Part shown: piece after piece, positions 22,807 to 31,056 of the stretch
Layout: each line of letters starts with the position of its first letter
How positions within the stretch are numbered: the first letter of the stretch is position 1
Assembly (NCBI GenBank): GCA_024637115.1
Contig: JAGXFU010000009.1
Span: 1-34,983, forward strand
Source: Actinomycetes bacterium
GTDB taxonomy: Bacteria > Actinomycetota > Coriobacteriia > Anaerosomatales > JAGXFU01
Length of the DNA stretch: 34,983 nucleotides
Direction of reading: 5' to 3'
The notes under the pieces: generated by a model
What the model was told of the DNA's origin: nothing
Seen by the model: only the letters and a program-made list of their open reading frames with translations
The model's database searches: none
Position numbers and translations under genes: made by a program

Positions 22807-24498
22807 TTGACAGAGAAATTTCGCAAGGCAGTTGCAGTCGCGCTAAGCCTCGCTCTCGCCCTAAGCATGCTGGGCGTAGCGGGCTGTTCCACCGCAAGTG
22901 ATGAGGGTGGCGATGGTGGCGATGGTGGCGACAATGCCAACATGGGGGGTACGTTCAACTTCTATATCAACGAGCCGGCTTTCATCGACCCGGTGAATCT
23001 TCAGGAGTCTGAGGGCACTCAGGTCGGTCAAGCGGTCTTTGATTCGCTGGTCGGTTTCGACTATCTGACCTCCGAGATCGAGCCTGCTGCGGCCGCAACG
23101 TGGGAGGCCACCGAGGAAGCCAAGGTGTGGACCTTCAACCTCGTTGAGGGCGCAACCTTCCACAATGGTGACCCTGTCACCGCTGCGGACTTCAAGTACG
23201 CCTGGGAGCGCATCTGCAATCCCGAGAACGAGTCCGAGATTTCATACCACCTTGCTAGCGTACTTGGCTACGACGCCATGCAGGCTGGCGAGGCAACCGA
23301 GCTCGAGGGTGTCAAGGCTATCGATGATTACACGCTCGAAGTCACCCTCACTGAGTCCTTCGCCGACTTTGAGTATGTCGTGGGTCACCCCGCGCTTGCT
23401 CCGGTCCCGCAGGACGCAGTCGAGAATGGCACGGATGTCGACGGCACGATGGTCGCCTTCGGTGAGATGCCGATCGGCAACGGACCATTCATGATGAGCG
23501 AGCCGTGGGCGCACGACCAGTACATCAAGGTCGCTCGCAACGATGACTACTACGGCACGCCGGCCAACATCGACGGCGTCGACTTCCGGATTTTCGCCGA
23601 CCAGGACACGGCATTCCTTGAGTTCCAGGCTGGCAACATCGACATGGCCTCGATTCCCGTGGGTCAGATTCAGTCGACGGTCGAGCAGTACGGCGAGAGC
23701 CCCGATGGCTACACGGCTAACGCCGGCGAGCAGACCCTTCTGGGTGGCGAGCTCGCAATCTACTACCTGCTCATGAACAACACTAACGAGACTCTCAAGG
23801 ACCCGAATGTCCGCGCTGCTCTCTCGCTCGCAGTCAACCGTGAGCAGATCGCCGAGAAGATCTTTGAGGGTACCCGCATTCCCGCCACGGGCATCGTTCC
23901 GCCGGGCATCGTTGGTTTCCAGGAAGATGGTTTCGAGTACTCCAAGTACGACGTTGAGGCTGCCAAGGCCATGCTGGCTGAGGCTGGCTATCCCGACGGC
24001 GAGGGTCTCCCCAAGATCGCGCTTGAGTACAACACCGGTTCTGGCCATGAGGACATCCTGGCGCTTGTCGCCGATGACTTCGCTGCCATCGGAATCGAGA
24101 CCGAGTTGCTGGGTACTGAGTGGGGCGAGTACCTCGACAAGCTCACGGAGAAGACCTACATGGTCGGTCGTCTCGGCTGGATCGCCGACTACCCGATCAT
24201 GGACAACTTCCTCTATCCGATCTTCAAGTCGGACAGTGGTGACAACTACGCGTTCTACAACAACGCGACGGTTGACTCCATGCTGGAAGAGGCTCGCCAG
24301 GAGACCGACGGCGATGCACGCGTCGAGACCTATCGCGAGATTGAGAAGATCATCGGCAGCGAGGCTGCTGTCATTCCTGTGGTCTTCTACCGTCACACCC
24401 GTGTCGCATCTGATCGCGTCATGGATGGCGTACTCAGCCCGAATGGCCTCATGAACTTTGAGGAGCTGTACCTGAGCGACGGCGCTGCTACAGAGTAG
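22807..24498 (+). CDS. Oligopeptide-type ABC transporter substrate-binding lipoprotein (SBP family 5)
   Basis: A 563-residue protein. TTG 22807 is chosen because GGGAGGG (22794–22800) lies 6 bases upstream and the predicted N-terminus TEKFRKAVAVALSLALALSMLGVAGC is a clean lipoprotein signal with lipobox GVAGC (Cys ~27). A Gly/Asp-rich linker follows (DEGGDGGDGGDN). The rest is a family 5 peptide-binding protein: GTFNFYINEPAFIDPVNLQESEGTQVGQAVFDSL, WTFNLVEGATFHNGDPVTAADFKYAWERI, GNGPFMMSEPW, the NPNVRAALSLAVNR-type motif, and a C-terminal lobe ending near the GLMNFEELYL motif. It would be tethered outside the membrane and deliver peptides to the permeases encoded downstream. Specificity (oligo- or dipeptide) cannot be read from sequence alone. 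Confidence 0.93.
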   Translation: MTEKFRKAVAVALSLALALSMLGVAGCSTASDEGGDGGDGGDNANMGGTFNFYINEPAFIDPVNLQESEGTQVGQAVFDSLVGFDYLTSEIEPAAAATWEATEEAKVWTFNLVEGATFHNGDPVTAADFKYAWERICNPENESEISYHLASVLGYDAMQAGEATELEGVKAIDDYTLEVTLTESFADFEYVVGHPALAPVPQDAVENGTDVDGTMVAFGEMPIGNGPFMMSEPWAHDQYIKVARNDDYYGTPANIDGVDFRIFADQDTAFLEFQAGNIDMASIPVGQIQSTVEQYGESPDGYTANAGEQTLLGGELAIYYLLMNNTNETLKDPNVRAALSLAVNREQIAEKIFEGTRIPATGIVPPGIVGFQEDGFEYSKYDVEAAKAMLAEAGYPDGEGLPKIALEYNTGSGHEDILALVADDFAAIGIETELLGTEWGEYLDKLTEKTYMVGRLGWIADYPIMDNFLYPIFKSDSGDNYAFYNNATVDSMLEEARQETDGDARVETYREIEKIIGSEAAVIPVVFYRHTRVASDRVMDGVLSPNGLMNFEELYLSDGAATE

Positions 24499-24529
24499 TA
24501 GTCTGAGCTCGGCTAACACCACATGTTTG

Positions 24530-24557
24530 GCCAGGGCGCCCCACCGGGCGCCCTGGC
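24530..24557 (+). terminator. 12-bp stem-loop between the binding-protein and permease genes
   Basis: GCCAGGGCGCCC (24530–24541) pairs perfectly with GGGCGCCCTGGC (24546–24557) around a CACC loop. No U-tract follows. It most likely acts as a 3' stabiliser or partial barrier, so that binding protein is made in excess of the membrane components, as is known for other binding-protein-dependent operons. Confidence 0.65.
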
Positions 24558-24610
24558 ATCGTGTGTGCCAGGAGATTCCTCACATCCCCGAACGAACCGG
24601 GTAGACGTTC

Positions 24611-25588
24611 ATGCTCAAATACATTCTCAAACGAATACTGCAGATGATTCCGGTGTTTCTCGGAGTCACGCTTCTGCTCTTTGTCCTGCGCGCACCCGGT
24701 GTGCTGCCTGGTGATCCGGTACGCATGATCACCGGTGAGCGGGCGATATCAGATGAGCTCAGGGATCAGATCATTGAGGCGAATGGTCTCGACAAGAGCC
24801 TTCCTCAACAGTACGTCATCTATCTGAACAATCTGGCCCACGGCGACCTCGGCGAGTCGTATCAGAAGCAGCGTTCCGTCGTGGATATCCTCGCAGACAA
24901 GTTCCCCAACACTCTGCGCCTCGCCATTGCGGCGATCGTCATTGAGATATTCATGGGGGTGGGTGCAGGTCTCATCTCCGCCATCAAACAGCGATCATTC
25001 TCTGACGTCTTTGTCACCTTGACGACGTCAGTTCTTGTGTCAGTTCCGGTGTTCTGGCTCGGCATGCTCTTGCAGATGTTCTTTGGCATTGTGGTGAAGG
25101 ATTGGACAGGCGGAGCTGTTTCGCTGCCCATCTCAGGTATGTCATCGAGCAACTACCCGGACTGGATGCACCTCATCTTGCCCGCGTTCACACTGGCGTC
25201 TGTCTCCTCGGCGTACGTGGCGCGCATCATGCGTAGCCAGATGCTTGAGTCGATGGGCCAGGACTACATCCGCACAGCACGCGCCAAGGGCCTTGCCAAC
25301 AATGCGGTTGTTCGCAAGCACGCGCTCAAGAATGCTCTCATTCCCGTGGTTACCTTCATTGGTATCGACTTCGGAGTCATGATGAGTGGCGCGATCCTGA
25401 CGGAAACGATCTTCAGCTGGCCGGGGGTGGGGAGAGAGATATTCCTTGCGATCGGCCAGCGGGATTGGCCGGTCGTGATCGGCGGCGTGATCATGATCGT
25501 GTTCGCAGTGATGTTCATCAACCTCATCATCGATGTGAGCTACGCGTTCCTTGATCCCCGGATTAGGTATGGAGGTGCGGCGGAGTAA
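24611..25588 (+). CDS. Peptide ABC transporter permease, DppB/OppB type
   Basis: A 325-residue integral membrane protein of normal length for the OppB class. It starts MLKYILKRILQMIPVFLGVTLLLFVL (first helix). It then has the long periplasmic loop with PGDPVRMITGERA, followed by five membrane segments. The cytoplasmic EAA motif is visible near residue 215–240 (YIRTARAKGLANNAVVRKHALKNALIPVVTF), which docks with the ATPases. The C-terminus VSYAFLDPRIRYGG is typical. The gene follows the lipoprotein gene after a 112-base gap containing a strong stem-loop. Its stop overlaps the ATG of the next permease (TAATG). Confidence 0.95.
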   Translation: MLKYILKRILQMIPVFLGVTLLLFVLRAPGVLPGDPVRMITGERAISDELRDQIIEANGLDKSLPQQYVIYLNNLAHGDLGESYQKQRSVVDILADKFPNTLRLAIAAIVIEIFMGVGAGLISAIKQRSFSDVFVTLTTSVLVSVPVFWLGMLLQMFFGIVVKDWTGGAVSLPISGMSSSNYPDWMHLILPAFTLASVSSAYVARIMRSQMLESMGQDYIRTARAKGLANNAVVRKHALKNALIPVVTFIGIDFGVMMSGAILTETIFSWPGVGREIFLAIGQRDWPVVIGGVIMIVFAVMFINLIIDVSYAFLDPRIRYGGAAE

Positions 25589-26625
25589 TGGCCGACTCAC
25601 ACAACCCACATCTGCCGCACGAGCACGATGAGAACCCACTGACTCACGGGGAACTCGAGGACGTCGACGGTCATCCCGTCAAGGACTCCGGCTCCCTGAA
25701 CCCGGTTGCTCCCTTCGCCGGGGGAGACATTGGTGAGCTGGGCACAGGGGCCCCGCGCACGCTGTGGGGAGACGCGTTCAGGCGACTTCGCAGGAACAAG
25801 CTTGCGATGATTGGCCTGGTGTGGCTGATGATCGTGGTCATCGGCACGTTCTCTGCTGATCTCTGGGTGCCCACGTACTTCGCCGATCCATACACTCCGG
25901 CCTTCGATTCACTCGAGCCACCTTCGTTCCCCGCGCATCCGTTCGGCACGGACAAACTGGGTCGTGACGTGTTTAGCCGCGTCGTCTACGGCGGACAGAT
26001 ATCTCTCACTGTCGGCATCGTGGCCGTAAGCATCTCGTTGTTCATCGGCTTGATCATGGGTGCACTGTCCGGCTACTACAGCGGGCTTACGGATTCGCTC
26101 ATCATGCGTACCGCCGACGTGTTCTTTGCGTTTCCCTACATTCTGTTCGCTATCGCACTGATGGCGGTATTCAGATCCAGCGGTTCTGAGTTCGGAAAGA
26201 GTTTCTGGCCCGTTTTCATTGCCATCGGTATCCTCGGATGGCCGAGTATCGCGCGCGTATTCCGTTCCTCGATCCTCACGGTGCGCGAGAATGAATACAT
26301 CGACGCAGCTCGGGCGATGGGTGCAGGAGATCTCCGCATTATGTTCCGTCATATCATGCCCAACGCAATCGCCCCGATCATCGTGTACGGAACCATGAGC
26401 GTTGGTGGCGCCATTCTTTCTGAAGCGGCGCTGTCCTTCCTGGGGATGGGTGTTCAGCCGCCCGAACCCTCGTGGGGCCTCATGCTTTCCGAAGCCAAAT
26501 CGCTCATGTTTGCGGCACCTTGGCTCACGCTCTGGCCGGGAGTCGCGATTCTGACCACCGTCCTCTCCTTCGTGTTGATGGGCGATGGTATGCGTGACGC
26601 ACTCGACGTGAAGATGAAGGACTGA
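25588..26625 (+). CDS. Peptide ABC transporter permease, DppC/OppC type
   Basis: A 345-residue protein. The first ~60 residues are a hydrophilic, acidic and histidine-containing extension (DSHNPHLPHEHDENPLTHGELEDVDGHPVKDSG), longer than the usual OppC cytoplasmic tail. The standard DLWRDAFRRLRRNKLAMIG-type entry (GDAFRRLRRNKLAMIGLVWL) then leads into the first helix. The extracytoplasmic HPFGTDKLGRDVFSRVVYGGQISLTVG motif and the EAA loop (YIDAARAMGAGDLRIMFRHIMPNAIAPIIVY) are clear. It forms the heterodimeric channel with the preceding permease, whose stop codon overlaps its start. The His/Asp/Glu-rich N-terminus is unusual and could bind metal, though that is speculative. Confidence 0.95.
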   Translation: MADSHNPHLPHEHDENPLTHGELEDVDGHPVKDSGSLNPVAPFAGGDIGELGTGAPRTLWGDAFRRLRRNKLAMIGLVWLMIVVIGTFSADLWVPTYFADPYTPAFDSLEPPSFPAHPFGTDKLGRDVFSRVVYGGQISLTVGIVAVSISLFIGLIMGALSGYYSGLTDSLIMRTADVFFAFPYILFAIALMAVFRSSGSEFGKSFWPVFIAIGILGWPSIARVFRSSILTVRENEYIDAARAMGAGDLRIMFRHIMPNAIAPIIVYGTMSVGGAILSEAALSFLGMGVQPPEPSWGLMLSEAKSLMFAAPWLTLWPGVAILTTVLSFVLMGDGMRDALDVKMKD

Positions 26626-26628
26626 TCA

Positions 26629-27645
26629 ATGGCCGCCCTACTCGAAGTCACGAATCTCAAGACACACTTCTTCACCCGCGATGGCGTGGTCAAGGCAGTC
26701 GACGGTGTGACGTTCTCGCTTGAAAAGGGGAAGACACTTGCGGTTGTCGGCGAGTCCGGCTCCGGAAAGTCCGTCACTGCGATGTCGATCATGCGATTGA
26801 TTCCTGAACCGCCCGGCAAGATCGTCGAAGGTGATATCACTTTCAAGGGCGAGAGCATACTCAAGATGAAGGATTCCGCCGTTCGGCAGCTTCGCGGCGA
26901 TCGGATCGCAATGATCTTTCAGGATCCTATGACGTCGATGAACCCGGTCTACCGGGTCGGTCTTCAGATCGGCGAGTCTTTGCGGATTCACAAAGGAATG
27001 TCCAAGAAAGAGGCTCATGCGCGAGCAGTCGAGTTGCTCGAAATGGTGGGCATCCCGCATCCCGCGGATAGAGCGAACGACTATCCGCACCAGTTCTCGG
27101 GAGGCATGCGCCAGCGGGCGATGATTGCCATGGCTCTCGCGTGCGATCCCGATATTCTGATTGCCGATGAGCCCACTACCGCGCTCGACGTCACCATTCA
27201 GGCGCAGATTCTCGACCTTATGGTCGAACTGCAACAGCGGACTGGTGCTGCGATCATCATGATCACGCATGACCTGGGCGTTGTGGCCGACATGTCGAAC
27301 GACGTGATGGTCATGTATGGCGGCAAGCAGATTGAATTCGGGACGGCCAGTGAGGTCTTCTACCAGGCCAGTCATCCGTACACCTGGGGACTCCTTGATA
27401 GCCTCCCGCGACACGACGTTGACGACAAGGGGACACTGCTGCCCATCGAGGGTCAGCCTCCGAGTCTCATCAATGTGCCGTCCGGCTGCGCATTTCATCC
27501 CCGCTGCCCGTACGCCAAGGACAGATGTCGTATTGAGACTCCGGCGCTTCGGGACGTAGGCGTCGGGCACCTGGCTGCATGTCATTTTGCCGGTGAGCCG
27601 GGTTTTGACCGCGGCACAGCCCGAAAGAGCGGGGAGGTGGCCTAG
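26629..27645 (+). CDS. Peptide ABC transporter ATP-binding protein, DppD/OppD type
   Basis: A 338-residue ATPase with Walker A GESGSGKS (~40–48), the Q-loop in [15 protein letters not shown], signature [41 protein letters not shown] including Walker B, and the H-loop [12 protein letters not shown]. The C-terminal ~70 residues are the oligopeptide-transporter extension with cysteines ([24 protein letters not shown]). In several relatives this cysteine set holds a 4Fe-4S cluster. It energises peptide import with the paired ATPase, whose gene starts at the next base after its stop. Length is normal. Confidence 0.95.
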   Translation: MAALLEVTNLKTHFFTRDGVVKAVDGVTFSLEKGKTLAVVGESGSGKSVTAMSIMRLIPEPPGKIVEGDITFKGESILKMKDSAVRQLRGDRIAMIFQDPMTSMNPVYRVGLQIGESLRIHKGMSKKEAHARAVELLEMVGIPHPADRANDYPHQFSGGMRQRAMIAMALACDPDILIADEPTTALDVTIQAQILDLMVELQQRTGAAIIMITHDLGVVADMSNDVMVMYGGKQIEFGTASEVFYQASHPYTWGLLDSLPRHDVDDKGTLLPIEGQPPSLINVPSGCAFHPRCPYAKDRCRIETPALRDVGVGHLAACHFAGEPGFDRGTARKSGEVA

Positions 27646-28704
27646 GTGAGCGAGCTTCTGACAGTCAAGAACCTGGTCAAGCATTTCCCGGTTGAGCAAG
27701 GTGTGCTCTCGTCGCGAATCAGCCGCAAGGTGAAGGCGGTCGACAACATCTCCTTCTCCGTTGAATCGGGCGAAACGCTCGGACTGGTCGGTGAATCAGG
27801 GTGCGGCAAGTCTACGACGGGCCGTTGCGTGATGCGGTTGCTCGAGCCAACATCCGGATCGGTCGAGTTCGACGGTGTGGATGTCATGAAGCTGCGCGGC
27901 AAGCAACTGAAGGCATTCCGTCGGGACGTGCAAATCATCTTCCAGGATCCGTATGCGTCGCTCAATCCGAGGATGACCATCGGTGAGCTGGTCGATGAAC
28001 CTCTTGTGATACATGGCCTTGGTACAAAGATGGAGCGTCGCGCAAAAGTGCGCGATCTTCTCGATGTTGTGGGACTGAACCCGGAGCACATCAACCGATA
28101 TCCGCATGAGTTCTCAGGCGGTCAGCGCCAGCGAATCGGCATCGCCCGCTCACTTGCGCTGCAGCCGCGACTCCTCGTGTGCGATGAGCCCGTCTCGGCA
28201 CTCGATGTCTCGATTCAGGCACAAGTGATCAATCTCCTGGACGATCTTCAGGATCGTTTCGGGCTCACGTATCTATTCATCGCACATGATCTTTCTGTAG
28301 TGCGCCACATCTCAGACCGGGTCGCGGTCATGTACCTTGGCAAGATCGTGGAGTTGTCGAATTGGAGAGATCTCTACGACCGGCCGCATCATCCCTACAC
28401 CCAGTCGTTGCTGTCCGCTGTTCCGGTGCCCGATCCGGACAAGCAGCGCGCGCGGCAGCGCATCATCTTGCAAGGCGACGTGCCCAGCCCGATCGATCCG
28501 CCAAGCGGATGTCGCTTCCATACAAGATGTCCGATGGCGCAGTTCCCGATCTGCTCAGAGCAAGAGCCTGAGCTTCGCGAGTACGCACCCGGACACGTGG
28601 CTTCGTGCCATTTCGCCAAGCCGTTCCCTATTACGGGCACGCATATACACGCTGACGAAGGTGACGCTGAAAAGGGCGAGGCTGTGACGGTAGACGAGGG
28701 GTAG
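27646..28704 (+). CDS. Peptide ABC transporter ATP-binding protein, DppF/OppF type
   Basis: A 352-residue ATPase, the partner of the preceding one. It begins [36 protein letters not shown], the usual OppF opening. Walker [15 protein letters not shown]-loop [24 protein letters not shown], signature [37 protein letters not shown], and H-loop [22 protein letters not shown] are present. The C-terminal cysteine motif [23 protein letters not shown] follows. A GTG start abuts the previous stop. The final ~20 residues are acidic ([16 protein letters not shown]) and extend beyond the family core. It ends the transporter operon, 48 bases before the tRNA gene. Confidence 0.95.
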   Translation: MSELLTVKNLVKHFPVEQGVLSSRISRKVKAVDNISFSVESGETLGLVGESGCGKSTTGRCVMRLLEPTSGSVEFDGVDVMKLRGKQLKAFRRDVQIIFQDPYASLNPRMTIGELVDEPLVIHGLGTKMERRAKVRDLLDVVGLNPEHINRYPHEFSGGQRQRIGIARSLALQPRLLVCDEPVSALDVSIQAQVINLLDDLQDRFGLTYLFIAHDLSVVRHISDRVAVMYLGKIVELSNWRDLYDRPHHPYTQSLLSAVPVPDPDKQRARQRIILQGDVPSPIDPPSGCRFHTRCPMAQFPICSEQEPELREYAPGHVASCHFAKPFPITGTHIHADEGDAEKGEAVTVDEG

Positions 28705-28719
28705 AGGTATTGCTATACT
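28691..28719 (+). promoter_or_regulatory. Likely promoter of the tRNA-Leu gene
   Basis: TAGACG (28691–28696) and TATACT (28714–28719) with a 17-bp spacer lie over the end of the last transporter gene and predict a transcript start about 25 bases before the mature tRNA. Confidence 0.5.
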
Positions 28720-28751
28720 CTCCCTCGCTGTCCCGTGGGATGGCACAATGC

Positions 28752-28837
28752 GCGAGAGTGGCGGAACGGCAGACGCGCTAGCTTGAGGGGCTAGTGTCCT
28801 TAGGGACGTGAGGGTTCAAATCCCTCCTCTCGCACCA
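28752..28837 (+). tRNA. tRNA-Leu (anticodon GAG)
   Basis: A class II tRNA with a long variable arm. The acceptor stem GCGAGAG (28752–28758) pairs with CTCTCGC (28827–28833), followed by discriminator A and an encoded CCA. The anticodon stem CTAGC/GCTAG encloses TTGAGGG, giving anticodon GAG at 28785–28787, which reads CUC and CUU. The T arm is GAGGG-TTCAAAT-CCCTC, and the variable arm (about 28795–28808) contains TGTCC/GGACG-type pairing. All arms fold without mismatch in the acceptor and T stems. Confidence 0.97.
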
Positions 28838-28855
28838 CAGATATGACTCGAGGGC

Positions 28856-30952
28856 TCATCCCGCCAGGGAGGGGCCCTCGATGCGTTCTGGGAGTGTCAC
28901 GGGGTCTGTCCGGCCCACGTAACGCAGCACGAGAATTGCGATGTCATCGGCCGGGTGACCTTCGCTGAAGCCCACCGCTGTCTTCAGGAGCGTATCGGCC
29001 ACCACGTGCGGATCGGCATCACCGAGAGAGTCGATAAGCTCGTCTACACGCGACTCCCCAAAGAATTCACCGGATCTGCGTGCATCAAGGAGGCCGTCGC
29101 TGAACATTACGAGCCGGCTGTTGCGCGCAAGTTCGATCGTGAATGACTCATAAGGGAATTCAGGAAACACGCCGAGCGGCGGATTTCTCACGCCAGGTTG
29201 CTCGATGCAGCCGCTCGAATCACAGGCGAGAGGAAGTGGATGGCCTGCGCAGACTGCCTCGACGAGACCTGTGGAGGGATCCATGAGACCGTACACAGCG
29301 GTGATGAAGCGACTTTCAGACACCTGATGGCCGATTGCCCTATTTGCGGCTTCCATGACCGCCTTGGGCTCGCGCAGCTCATAGGCGAACGAGCGGATGG
29401 TGTTCTTGGCGATCTGTGTCAGCGCCGCAGCGCTGAGGCCCTTACCTGCTACGTCTCCGATCACGAATGCCACGCGTCCATCGTTGACACTGAACAGATC
29501 AAAGAAGTCACCACCGATACGCGCTAGTTCTGTTGCGCTTCGATAGGCGTATGCGGAGTCAATGCCGGGGATGTCGCGTTCGACTCGCAACATGGAGGCT
29601 TGCAACGTTTCGGAGATCACGGCTTGCGCTTCGTAGAGTCGGCCATTGCCTATCGCAAGCGCGAGCGCCGAGCCGAGCTTGCGGGCAAAGTCCATTTCTT
29701 CAGCATTGAAGTCGTGAGCATCGTCCCTCCAGGCGAAGGTAAGTGCGCCATAGCGTTGTTTCTTGAAGAGCAGTGGTATCGCCATGAGAGACCTGATGCT
29801 CTGTCCAGAGCGCGCGAGCACTGACGTAGCTCCATAGGCCGCGGCAAGATCATTGAGTGCGAGGGGCTCTCCGATCTCGAGTGCTTCCGCGACGTAAGGA
29901 ACAGCCTCGTCTGTGAGTGTCGCGTCTGCCGATACATCGGAAGGACCGTGCGTGAATCGCGCAACCCACCCGTCATCACCCTCGCCCCACACCGTCGCAG
30001 TATCAGCGCCGAGGACGAAAGCGCCAAGTGTTGCGGCCCGGTGCATGATCTCGTCAACGTCGAATGTCGAGTTGATGGCCTGGTCGATCGAGTTGAGCGC
30101 TTCGTTGAGATCACGCGAGAGCTCAAGCCGTCGATTCGCTCCCTGTAGTTCCCGAACGAGTACCGCATGTGGCCGGGCAACGCCTGTTTCGATAATGGCG
30201 CGATACAGCAAGAAGTAGGATGCGATGCGCAACAAATGGCCGATGAAGTTCGGCGCCGCAAACGGATTGCTGTACAGGGTGAAGGCGAACTCCGCTGCAA
30301 TGGATGTAAGAATCGAGACAGCGAGCAACTGGACTACCTGAGGGTCAAAGAAGCGTTTCTTGGCAAAGAGGCCGAGCAGACCAGTGCCGAATGCCGCGAT
30401 AACAAGCCATTCGCTCGTGATCTTGAAGGCGGTCAGGTTGCCCGCACTTGGCAGCGCCGACGGAAACGCTCCGAGGAATACGGCTGACAACAGGGCGAGG
30501 GTTGCGGCCAGGTACACCATGAACACGGCGGACGGATGCGCCTTGCGACTCACAAAAACCGGCGCGATGAGGATCGCGCTCGCCTGGAGGTATCTCCCCA
30601 CAAGCCAGAGTTGTGTTGGCAGCTCGGTATCGGAGTATCCCGAGAAGACGGCGACTCCTTGATACGCGATCATATGCAGCGCATCGGCGGATCCCACAAA
30701 GAGATACGCGATGCCAAGAATCAGCAGGTAGTCATTGTCGATATGACGTCGGGCATTCCAGGTGACCATGAACGTGCCCACGGCGACACTTACCGCGTAC
30801 AGCTCCACAATCGTGTGAAAGACCGGGTACCCGAACAGTACGCGCACGGCGTACAGCCCGAGGACGGTGAGTGTCCCCCATATCGCATACTTGCTCAGAT
30901 GCCTGTTCGAGACGAGTTCAGTCACGGGCAGCAGCCATAGGGTCGGGGTCAT
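28856..30952 (-). CDS. Membrane-bound MASE3–GAF–SpoIIE (RsbU-type) serine/threonine phosphatase
   Basis: A 698-residue minus-strand protein. Residues ~20–255 are a multi-helix membrane sensor resembling MASE3 (YLFVGSADALHMIAYQGVAVF, LWLVGRYLQASAILIAPVF). Residues ~285–445 form a GAF domain (LNEALNSIDQAINSTFDVDEIMHRAATLGAFVLGADTATVW, IRSLMAIPLLFKKQRYGALTF). Residues ~465–690 are a PP2C-like SpoIIE/RsbU phosphatase with metal-binding residues in IGGDFFDLF (~479–486), IGDVAGKG (~498), FSDGLLDAR (~617) and HPADDIAIL (~667). Such enzymes dephosphorylate anti-anti-sigma factors in partner-switching pathways; no sigma, anti-sigma or STAS gene is nearby, so its partner is elsewhere. The ATG is at 30950–30952 with a weak ribosome binding site and TAAGAT close upstream, so transcription may start very near the start codon. 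It converges on the tRNA gene. Confidence 0.9.
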   Translation of the reverse strand: MTPTLWLLPVTELVSNRHLSKYAIWGTLTVLGLYAVRVLFGYPVFHTIVELYAVSVAVGTFMVTWNARRHIDNDYLLILGIAYLFVGSADALHMIAYQGVAVFSGYSDTELPTQLWLVGRYLQASAILIAPVFVSRKAHPSAVFMVYLAATLALLSAVFLGAFPSALPSAGNLTAFKITSEWLVIAAFGTGLLGLFAKKRFFDPQVVQLLAVSILTSIAAEFAFTLYSNPFAAPNFIGHLLRIASYFLLYRAIIETGVARPHAVLVRELQGANRRLELSRDLNEALNSIDQAINSTFDVDEIMHRAATLGAFVLGADTATVWGEGDDGWVARFTHGPSDVSADATLTDEAVPYVAEALEIGEPLALNDLAAAYGATSVLARSGQSIRSLMAIPLLFKKQRYGALTFAWRDDAHDFNAEEMDFARKLGSALALAIGNGRLYEAQAVISETLQASMLRVERDIPGIDSAYAYRSATELARIGGDFFDLFSVNDGRVAFVIGDVAGKGLSAAALTQIAKNTIRSFAYELREPKAVMEAANRAIGHQVSESRFITAVYGLMDPSTGLVEAVCAGHPLPLACDSSGCIEQPGVRNPPLGVFPEFPYESFTIELARNSRLVMFSDGLLDARRSGEFFGESRVDELIDSLGDADPHVVADTLLKTAVGFSEGHPADDIAILVLRYVGRTDPVTLPERIEGPSLAG

Positions 30953-30965
30953 ATTATCTTATCGT

Positions 30966-30986
30966 GACATGCGGTAGCCGTATGTC
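30966..30986 (+). promoter_or_regulatory. Inverted repeat in the divergent intergenic region, candidate operator
   Basis: GACATGCGG (30966–30974) and CCGTATGTC (30978–30986) form 9-bp arms with one mismatch around TAG. It lies 14 bases upstream of the phosphatase ATG and about 70 bases before the radical-SAM unit, a suitable place for a regulator acting on either side. Confidence 0.4.
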
Positions 30987-31056
30987 GCAAGACAGAGAAT
31001 TCATCTGCGCTGAGCGGCGACGATTCTGTATCCTTGTGCAGTCGAGGGGAACACTC

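Noticed and set aside
22713..22901. 62-residue frame overlapping the start of the binding-lipoprotein gene
   Set aside because: No ribosome binding site of its own, and its second half is out of frame within the lipoprotein signal peptide.
23242..24522. 426-residue minus-strand frame opposite the peptide-binding lipoprotein gene
   Set aside because: Antisense shadow of a well-supported gene; composition rich in Val/Leu/Asp with no domain.
26638..27699. 353-residue minus-strand frame opposite the DppD/OppD-type ATPase gene
   Set aside because: Antisense shadow of a clear ABC ATPase gene; no ribosome binding site or family.
28849..28880. CGAGGGC/GCCCTCG stem between the tRNA gene and the convergent phosphatase gene as a bidirectional terminator
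   Set aside because: A 7-bp stem with an 18-base loop and no U-tract on either strand; it mostly lies within the phosphatase C-terminal codons.
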